Shown one piece after another: positions 1 to 5,224 of a stretch of 5,224 nucleotides of DNA; position 1 is the stretch's first letter; the number at the start of each line of letters is the position of its first letter. Source of the stretch: Betaproteobacteria bacterium. GTDB taxonomy: Bacteria > Pseudomonadota > Gammaproteobacteria > Burkholderiales > Ferrovaceae. A model generated the notes under the pieces. It saw only the letters and a program-made list of their open reading frames with translations. It was not told the DNA's origin and made no database searches. The stretch spans positions 1 to 5,224 of the forward strand of contig JAGWPH010000098.1 in assembly GCA_028870615.1 (NCBI GenBank), given 5' to 3'. The translations under genes and the position numbers were made by a program.

Positions 1-1413
1 CACGGCGTGATCGTGTACCAGGAACAGGTGATGCAGATCGCCCAGGTACTGGCAGGTTACACCCTGGGTGCGGCGGATCTGCTACGACGTGCCATGGGCA
101 AAAAAGACAGTAAGGAGATGGGAAAGCAGCGCACCCAGTTCATCGAGGGCGCCACCGAACGCGGGGTAGCGGTCAAGTTGGCCACACAGCTGTTTGACTT
201 GATGGAAAAGTTTGCAGAGTACGGTTTCAACAAGTCACATTCGGCAGCTTATGCCCTGGTTTCCTATCAGACCGCCTGGCTCAAGGCCCATTACCCCGCT
301 GTTTTTATGGCGGCCACGCTCTCGGGTGATCTGGACGATACGGATAAGGTGGCGATCTTTGTAGAGGATGCACGGCACAATGGATTGGAAGTTCTTCCTC
401 CCGATGTGAACGCGTCGAATTACCGGTTTATGCCGGTCAATGCCAAACAAATTCGCTATGGCCTGGGCTCGGTTAAAGGCGCAGGGGAGTCGGCTGCGCT
501 GGAAATTGAACGGTTGCGCAATGAGGGAGGAGCATTCAAGAACCTGTTTGATTTCTGTCATCGTACCGATAAGCGTATCGTCAACCGGCGTGTGGTTGAG
601 GCGCTCATCAAGGCCGGTGCTTTTGACAGTCTGGGCGAACAACGCGCCACCTTGCTGGCTTCCATGGATGATGCGATGGATATGGCAGAGCAGGTTGCAC
701 GTCATACCCATCAAGGGGCGCTGTTTGGGGGTGAAGCCAGCGCAGGTACCGCAACGCCGGTGGCGCTGACAGTGGTTGAACCCTGGACGCTCAAGGAAAA
801 ACTGGCGCATGAGAAATCAGTGCTGGGATTTTATTTCAGTGGCCACCCTTTTGCGGCTTACCGCAAGGAGGTCGAAGGTTTCGTGTCACGCCGTCTGGCG
901 GATCTTGTGCCTTACAACGAGTTGGTGATTGTTTGTGGGATCGTGGCCAGCAGCCGGATTCAACAAACGCGTCGGGGTCGCATGGGGCTGGTCCTGCTGG
1001 ATGATGGATCGGCCAAGGTTGAAGTGGCCATCTACAGTGAATTGTTTGACACCGTGCGGGCGTTGATTCGTGAAGATCAGTTGCTGATTGTGGAAGGCAA
1101 GGCCTCGCTCGACCATTTCACCCAATCCGTTCGCCTGACGGCTGATGCCGTATTTTCGCTGGCTCAGGCTCGGGAGCGCCATGCGCGGGGCTTGCGTCTG
1201 AGGATGAATGGTCAGGCAGATGCTGCCCGGCTCGCCGCGATTCTCAAACCGTTCACTCCCGGAACATGTCCCGTCCTTGTGCAATATTCCAATGAACGCG
1301 CCCTATGCGAGATTGAGCTGCCACCAGCGCGGCTGGAAGAAGGTTTGCTGTCCCAACTGAATGCCTGGTTGAGCGAGGGGAACGTCAGGGTTTTGTATCG
1401 CAACGACAGCTGA
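1..1413 (+). CDS. dnaE: DNA polymerase III alpha subunit, C-terminal part (5' end outside the window)
   Basis: This is the catalytic subunit of the replicative DNA polymerase III holoenzyme. The reading frame is open from base 1 (residues HGVIVYQEQVMQIAQ), so the gene begins upstream; about 470 of the family's usual ~1160 residues are present. The PHP domain and the palm with the catalytic aspartates lie outside the window. What remains is, in order: the fingers region with YTLGAADLLRRAMGKK (about 58-105) and FNKSHSAAYA (about 226-255); the helix-hairpin-helix region with RIVNRRVVEALIKAGAFDS (574-630); a QxxLF-type internal beta-clamp-binding motif, QGALF (712-726); an OB-fold (about 922-1170, starting LVIVCGIV and containing LDDGSAKVEV); and the C-terminal tail that in E. 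coli binds tau. The frame is intact to its TGA. It converges on metG with 14 bp between the stops. Identification is secure; family roles come from E. coli DnaE. Confidence 0.97.
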   Translation, partial: HGVIVYQEQVMQIAQVLAGYTLGAADLLRRAMGKKDSKEMGKQRTQFIEGATERGVAVKLATQLFDLMEKFAEYGFNKSHSAAYALVSYQTAWLKAHYPAVFMAATLSGDLDDTDKVAIFVEDARHNGLEVLPPDVNASNYRFMPVNAKQIRYGLGSVKGAGESAALEIERLRNEGGAFKNLFDFCHRTDKRIVNRRVVEALIKAGAFDSLGEQRATLLASMDDAMDMAEQVARHTHQGALFGGEASAGTATPVALTVVEPWTLKEKLAHEKSVLGFYFSGHPFAAYRKEVEGFVSRRLADLVPYNELVIVCGIVASSRIQQTRRGRMGLVLLDDGSAKVEVAIYSELFDTVRALIREDQLLIVEGKASLDHFTQSVRLTADAVFSLAQARERHARGLRLRMNGQADAARLAAILKPFTPGTCPVLVQYSNERALCEIELPPARLEEGLLSQLNAWLSEGNVRVLYRNDS

Positions 1414-1427
1414 ACGCGAGATGCAGT

Positions 1428-3464
1428 TTATTTAATGCGTAGCCCCGGGACAGCTCCACTGTCGGGGGAGAGCAGGTAGAGTCCAGTGCCATCGCCTGCG
1501 GCCAGTACCATGCCTTGCGATTCGCCGAATCGCATTTTGCGTGGGCTTAGGTTGGCAACCATGACTGTCAATCGGCCGACCAGCTGTTCCGGTGTATACG
1601 CGCTCTTGATACCGGCAAAGACGATGCGTTGTCCCACGCCAATATCGAGGGTGAGTCTGAGAAGTTTGTCGGCCTCTTCCACAGCTTCGGCGGCGATAAT
1701 GCGGGCAACGCGCAGATCGATCCTTGAAAAATCGTCAATTCCAATGGTTTCCTCCACCGGAGGCAGTGCCGGCGTTTCCGGCCTGACCACGGATTCCGTA
1801 GGTTCCTGCGTCAATGTTTCCTTGCTGGAGTCCACCAGGGCCTCGATCTTTTTGGGGTCAACACGGGTGATCAGGTGCTGGTACGGCTTGATATGGTGCC
1901 CCAGTATGGAAGCCCCTGCATGAGCGTGGTTCCAGGTTAATGCCGGAATGTCCAGAAAGGCCTCGACCTTTTCAGACAGTATGGGCAACACTGGTTTGAG
2001 AAACAGGGTCAGCAGTCGGAAAATTTCCAGACAAGCAGTGCAGACTTGCTGAAGTTCGTTGTTACGTGCGTTGTCCTTGGACAGATCCCAGGGTTTGATG
2101 TTGTCCACAAACTGGTTGGCCGCGTCGGCCAGAATCATGATCTCGCGCAACGCCTTGCCAAATTCGCGTGCATCAAACAGGGCAGCAATCGATTCCGCTT
2201 CGGCGTAGAAGCGTTCGGTCAGTGACACGGCGGCTTCCGGCAGTTCGTTGGACAGGCGTCCTTCAAAGCGTTTGGAAATAAAGCCTGCGGTTCGACTGGC
2301 TATGTTGACGTATTTACCGACAAGATCACTGTTGACCCGGGCCACGAAGTCGTCCAGGCTGAGATCGATATCGTCCATGCCGGCGTTGAGTTTGGCAGCA
2401 TAGTAGTAACGCAGGTACTCTGGATCCAGGTGCTTGAGGTAGTTGCTGGCGGTGATGAAGGAGCCCCGGCTCTTGGACATTTTCTGGCCATTGACCGTCA
2501 GAAAGCCATGGACGAACAATTGCGTGGGCGTACGGAATCCCGCGCTCTCGAGCATGGCGGGCCAGAACAGCGAATGAAAGTAGAGGATGTCCTTGCCGAT
2601 GAAATGATAGAGTTCGGCGGTACTGTTGTTGCCCCAGAAAGCATCAAAATCCAGGCCGCGTTCGGTAGCCAGTTTTTTGAAGGTGCCGATGTAACCGATG
2701 GGCGCATCCAGCCATACATAAAAGAATTTGTCTGGCGCACCGGGGATTTCAAAGCCAAAATAGGGTTTGTCGCGCGAGATGTCCCAGTCAGCCAGTCCTG
2801 CCTCGAACCATTCATCCAGTTTGTTGGCGGCTTCGACAGGGATCGTCCCGGAACGGGTCCATTGGCGCAAAAATGCTTCGCAGCGCCCCAAGGTAAAAAA
2901 GTGATGTTCCGAGGTCTTTTTGACGGGGCGGGCGCCTGAGACCACTGAAACCGGGTCGATCATGTCGGTTGGGGCATACGAAGCTCCGCAGACTTCGCAG
3001 CTGTCCCCGTATTGGTCTTTGGCATGACAACGGGGACATTCTCCCTTGATAAACCGGTCGGGTAGAAACATATTGCGGACCGGGTCAAACAGCTGCTCAA
3101 TGGGACGGATCGCGATCAGCCCGGCCGCTTTGAGCCGGTTGTATATTTCTGACGCATATTCGCGCGTCTCGGGCGTGTGGGTGCTGTAATACAGATCGTG
3201 GGCGATATGGAACCCGGCAAAGTCCTGCATGTGTTCGATGCGCGCCTTTTCGATCATTTGCTCAGGGGTGATCCCCTGTGCTTCGGCCGCCAGCATGACT
3301 GGGGTACCATGGGTGTCATCAGCACAGATCAGGTAAACGGTGTGTCCCCGCATGCGTTGGTGACGCACCCAGATGTCGGTTTGGATATGTTCGACCATAT
3401 GGCCAAGGTGGATGCTGCCGTTAGCATAGGGGAGTGCGCTGGTAACCAGGAGGGTGCGGCTCAT
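1428..3464 (-). CDS. metG: Methionyl-tRNA synthetase (long, zinc-binding, with C-terminal tRNA-binding domain)
   Basis: This enzyme charges tRNA-Met with methionine using ATP in the cytoplasm, serving both initiation and elongation. The 678-residue product is complete and matches E. coli MetG (677) in length and order. The class I Rossmann signature HLGH is at residues 19-22. A connective-peptide zinc knuckle has C143/C146 and C156/C159, and KMSKS is at 328-332. The alpha-helical anticodon domain contains NIKPW (455-459), whose Trp matches the anticodon-reading Trp461 of E. coli. A Pro/Glu-rich linker (about 545-572) leads to an EMAP-II/Trbp111-like domain (about 575-678, with RIDLRVARI and [10 protein letters not shown]), which in the family supports dimerisation and tRNA binding. 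The ATG start is supported by the typical N-terminus [16 protein letters not shown]. No strong Shine-Dalgarno sequence precedes it. The gene is divergent from mrp and convergent with dnaE. No damage is seen. Confidence 0.98.
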   Translation of the reverse strand: MSRTLLVTSALPYANGSIHLGHMVEHIQTDIWVRHQRMRGHTVYLICADDTHGTPVMLAAEAQGITPEQMIEKARIEHMQDFAGFHIAHDLYYSTHTPETREYASEIYNRLKAAGLIAIRPIEQLFDPVRNMFLPDRFIKGECPRCHAKDQYGDSCEVCGASYAPTDMIDPVSVVSGARPVKKTSEHHFFTLGRCEAFLRQWTRSGTIPVEAANKLDEWFEAGLADWDISRDKPYFGFEIPGAPDKFFYVWLDAPIGYIGTFKKLATERGLDFDAFWGNNSTAELYHFIGKDILYFHSLFWPAMLESAGFRTPTQLFVHGFLTVNGQKMSKSRGSFITASNYLKHLDPEYLRYYYAAKLNAGMDDIDLSLDDFVARVNSDLVGKYVNIASRTAGFISKRFEGRLSNELPEAAVSLTERFYAEAESIAALFDAREFGKALREIMILADAANQFVDNIKPWDLSKDNARNNELQQVCTACLEIFRLLTLFLKPVLPILSEKVEAFLDIPALTWNHAHAGASILGHHIKPYQHLITRVDPKKIEALVDSSKETLTQEPTESVVRPETPALPPVEETIGIDDFSRIDLRVARIIAAEAVEEADKLLRLTLDIGVGQRIVFAGIKSAYTPEQLVGRLTVMVANLSPRKMRFGESQGMVLAAGDGTGLYLLSPDSGAVPGLRIK

Positions 3465-3506
3465 GTGAAGCGAATGCCTGAATAAAGGCGCTAGTGTATC
3501 AACCTC

Positions 3507-3536
3507 CTGCCGTAATTTCGATACTGATACTATAAT
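3507..3536 (+). promoter_or_regulatory. Probable sigma-70 promoter for mrp (and likely dcd)
   Basis: An exact TATAAT box lies at 3531-3536, 53 bp before the mrp start codon. A weak -35 candidate, CTGCCG (3507-3512, three of six matches), lies 18 bp upstream of it. An overlapping extended -10 reading is also possible, with TGA (3525-3527) followed by TACTAT (3528-3533). Transcription would start around 3543, giving a leader of about 45 nt. The -10 box is strong and the -35 is poor, so the call rests mostly on the -10 and on its position in the only sizeable intergenic gap. Confidence 0.5.
3529..3534 (-). promoter_or_regulatory. Possible -10 box for metG
   Basis: On the - strand these bases read TATAGT, a five-of-six match to the sigma-70 -10 consensus, about 65 bp upstream of the metG ATG. 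No recognisable -35 hexamer lies 15-18 bp further upstream (the 17-bp position reads AATTCG). It overlaps the mrp -10 box on the other strand, so the match may simply reflect that AT-rich patch. This is a tentative call. Confidence 0.25.
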
Positions 3537-3577
3537 CTCCGGCTTGAACGACGAATTATTCGGATAACCCGATCACT

Positions 3578-3585
3578 GGAAGGGA
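3578..3585 (+). promoter_or_regulatory. Ribosome binding site of mrp
   Basis: The purine run GGAAGGGA ends four bases before the ATG at 3590. It is an acceptable Shine-Dalgarno sequence and supports this ATG over the internal ATG five codons later. Confidence 0.6.
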
Positions 3586-3589
3586 ACTC

Positions 3590-4678
3590 ATGGCTATTAC
3601 GGAAATGGAAGTCGAGGCGCTGGTCAAGGATCAAATCGATCCCAACACTGGCAGATCGCTGGGAAGTGCGAAAGCGGTGCGCCAGGTCAAGGTGGAAGGC
3701 GGTGCAGTGACAGTGAGTCTTGTGTTGGGGTACCCGGCGCGAACGCTGGGCACTGCAGTGCGGCGGATGCTTGAGGCTGCAATTGGAAAGCTGTCCGGGG
3801 TAACGCAGGTCACCATAGAGATTGATTGGCGGATCAAGGCGCATGCTGTCCAGGCCGGGCTGAAACCGCTGCCAGGGATCAACAATGTGATTGCCGTGGC
3901 TTCCGGCAAGGGGGGCGTCGGCAAATCAACGACCACGGTCAATCTGGCGCTGGCCCTGGCGGCGGAGGGCGCCCGTGTCGGGATTCTGGATGCGGATATT
4001 TATGGGCCTTCCCAACCCACCATGCTGGGGATTGGCGGACGCCCCGAAAGTGCTGATGGGCAATCCATGTTGCCGTTGATGGGGCATGGTCTGCAGACCA
4101 TGTCAGTGGGATATCTGATTGATCAAGACCAACCCATGGTCTGGCGTGGCCCCATGGTGACCCAGGCGCTGGAGCAGTTGTTACGCGATACCCAGTGGAA
4201 TGCCCTGGACTATCTCATCGTGGATATGCCTCCCGGGACCGGTGACATCCAGTTGACCCTGGCCCAGAAAGTTCCTGTGACCGGTGCGATCATCGTGACC
4301 ACACCGCAGGATATTGCCCTGCTCGATGCGCGCAAGGGATTCAAAATGTTCGAGAAGGTGGGCGTCCCCATTCTGGGAGTGGTGGAGAACATGAGCACCC
4401 ATATCTGTTCAAAGTGCGGTCACGAAGAACACATCTTCGGCGCCGGCGGTGCCGAGAAAATGTGCACGGATTTCGGCACCGAACTGCTTGGCGCCCTACC
4501 GCTCGATATTCGCATTCGGGAACAAACCGACTCAGGCAACCCCACCGTGGTGGCCGAGCCGGAGGGGCCGATTTCCCAAATCTATCGCGGTATCGCCCGG
4601 CGTGTGGTTATCAAGGTGGCCTTACGCAGCGAAGATCATACGGCCAAGTTTCCGAAAATCGTCATTCAAAATTCCTGA
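3590..4678 (+). CDS. mrp: Mrp/ApbC-type Fe-S cluster carrier P-loop ATPase
   Basis: This cytoplasmic protein of the Mrp/NBP35 family binds a labile iron-sulfur cluster at a dimer interface and passes it to target apoproteins; ATP hydrolysis is needed in vivo. The 362-residue product is close to E. coli Mrp (369). Residues ~5-85 form an N-terminal MIP18/DUF59 domain that contains no cysteine; the family's Pro-Cys loop reads LGYPA here. The deviant Walker A motif GKGGVGKS is at 106-113, followed by the DAD motif (134-136) and the switch II segment DMPPGTGD (212-219). The cluster-ligating CxxC is C273-S-K-C276. The C-terminus, ending FPKIVIQNS, is intact. The start is supported by a ribosome binding site and a -10 box. 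It is divergent from metG, and dcd follows 14 bp downstream on the same strand. The exact client proteins cannot be read from sequence. The gene is also called apbC. Confidence 0.96.
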   Translation: MAITEMEVEALVKDQIDPNTGRSLGSAKAVRQVKVEGGAVTVSLVLGYPARTLGTAVRRMLEAAIGKLSGVTQVTIEIDWRIKAHAVQAGLKPLPGINNVIAVASGKGGVGKSTTTVNLALALAAEGARVGILDADIYGPSQPTMLGIGGRPESADGQSMLPLMGHGLQTMSVGYLIDQDQPMVWRGPMVTQALEQLLRDTQWNALDYLIVDMPPGTGDIQLTLAQKVPVTGAIIVTTPQDIALLDARKGFKMFEKVGVPILGVVENMSTHICSKCGHEEHIFGAGGAEKMCTDFGTELLGALPLDIRIREQTDSGNPTVVAEPEGPISQIYRGIARRVVIKVALRSEDHTAKFPKIVIQNS

Positions 4679-4681
4679 GGA
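4677..4681 (+). promoter_or_regulatory. Possible ribosome binding site of dcd, overlapping the mrp stop
   Basis: GAGGA overlaps the last two bases of the mrp TGA and ends 11 bases before the dcd ATG, a longer gap than usual. A second G-rich stretch, CGGGG (4686-4690), lies too close to the ATG to be a good alternative. The arrangement suggests translational coupling of dcd to mrp, which is an inference. Confidence 0.35.
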
Positions 4682-4692
4682 TCGCCGGGGCA

Positions 4693-5224
4693 ATGAGTAT
4701 CAAATCTGATCGCTGGATTCGGTTCATGTCCGAACATCACGGCATGATCGAGCCGTTCGAACCCGGTCAAGTGAAGGAAGACCATGGACAACGCATCGTT
4801 TCCTACGGCACCTCGAGCTATGGTTACGATATCCGGTGTTCGGACGAATTCAAGTTGTTTACCAACCTCAACTCCACCATCGTGGATCCCAAGAATTTTG
4901 ACGCCAATTCCTTTGTGGATGTCAAAGCACCGGTGTGCATCATTCCGCCCAACTCCTTTGCCCTGGCGCGTACCGTGGAATATTTTCGAATTCCGCGCAA
5001 CGTCCTGACGATCTGTTTGGGAAAATCCACCTACGCCCGCTGCGGCATCATCGTTAATGTGACGCCATTCGAACCGGAATGGGAAGGCTTCGTCACCCTT
5101 GAGTTGTCCAACACGACGCCGTTGCCCGCAAAAATTTATGCCAACGAAGGCGTTGCCCAGGTCCTGTTCTTTGAATCGGATGAAACCTGCGAAGTGTCTT
5201 ACAAGGATCGGGGCGGCAAGTACC
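4693..5224 (+). CDS. dcd: dCTP deaminase (3' end outside the window)
   Basis: This enzyme deaminates dCTP to dUTP and ammonia; dUTPase then makes dUMP, the precursor for dTTP. The first 177 codons are present (ending DRGGKY). The family form it resembles is about 188 residues, so roughly 11 codons are missing. Landmarks are the N-terminal [10 protein letters not shown], the [12 protein letters not shown] segment (38-49), the trimer-active-site motif GKSTYAR (110-116, whose Arg116 matches Arg115 of E. coli), and VTLELSN (134-140), whose Glu137 matches the catalytic Glu138 of E. coli. Where E. coli has VTAHRIDPGW, this protein has VTPFEPEW, typical of the Pseudomonas/betaproteobacterial subgroup. 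The ATG is chosen because it gives the conserved N-terminus. It follows mrp by 14 bp and probably shares its promoter. The frame is intact to the window edge. A deaminase is strongly favoured; a bifunctional deaminase/dUTPase is unlikely but not excluded. Confidence 0.96.
   Translation, partial: MSIKSDRWIRFMSEHHGMIEPFEPGQVKEDHGQRIVSYGTSSYGYDIRCSDEFKLFTNLNSTIVDPKNFDANSFVDVKAPVCIIPPNSFALARTVEYFRIPRNVLTICLGKSTYARCGIIVNVTPFEPEWEGFVTLELSNTTPLPAKIYANEGVAQVLFFESDETCEVSYKDRGGKY

Noticed and set aside
235..810. Open frame of 191 codons on the - strand inside dnaE.
   Set aside because: The DnaE reading frame covers it fully with conserved protein motifs, and its own translation shows no recognisable domain; it is a shadow frame.
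1443..1468. Imperfect GC-rich inverted repeat (CCCCGGGACAG against CTGTCGGGGG) at the 3' end of metG, a possible terminator.
   Set aside because: It lies inside the metG coding region, the stem has a bulge, and no T-run follows on either strand.
1486..1923. Ser/Thr-rich open frame of 145 codons on the + strand over the metG 3' part.
   Set aside because: It mirrors the codon pattern of the C-terminal tRNA-binding domain and linker of MetG; no ribosome binding site or domain supports it.
2430..2939. Open frame of 169 codons on the + strand inside metG.
   Set aside because: It is antisense to the conserved MetG catalytic core, with no recognisable protein features of its own.
3465..3589. Possible T-box or other leader riboswitch upstream of metG.
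   Set aside because: The whole gap is 125 bp and shared with mrp; no T-box sequence, stem series or terminator hairpin is visible.

Overview
The window carries four ordinary housekeeping genes, two of them cut by the window edges. In order they are: the 3' part of dnaE (replicative DNA polymerase III alpha subunit, + strand); metG (methionyl-tRNA synthetase, - strand); an mrp/apbC-type gene for an Fe-S cluster carrier P-loop ATPase (+ strand); and the first ~177 codons of dcd (dCTP deaminase, + strand). Coding density is very high. The only sizeable gap is the 125-bp divergent region between metG and mrp. I see no RNA gene, mobile element, CRISPR array or phage trace.

The protein sequences point to a proteobacterium near the beta/gamma boundary. 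MetG is the long class I form with the four-cysteine zinc knuckle and a C-terminal tRNA-binding domain. Dcd is the ~188-residue form known from Pseudomonas and betaproteobacteria, not the E. coli form. The metG<->mrp divergent pair followed by dcd is a recurring gene order in beta- and gammaproteobacteria. GC content looks moderate (roughly mid-50s percent by eye). A betaproteobacterium or an Acidithiobacillia-like lineage would fit, but genus cannot be decided from this window.

Layout: dnaE and metG converge with only 14 bp between their stop codons. metG and mrp diverge from a shared intergenic region with an exact TATAAT box reading toward mrp. mrp and dcd are 14 bp apart on the same strand and probably form one transcription unit. 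The genes share no single pathway: replication (DnaE), translation (MetG), Fe-S cluster assembly (Mrp) and dTTP precursor supply (Dcd). I found no convincing novel system; the findings listed are modest details.
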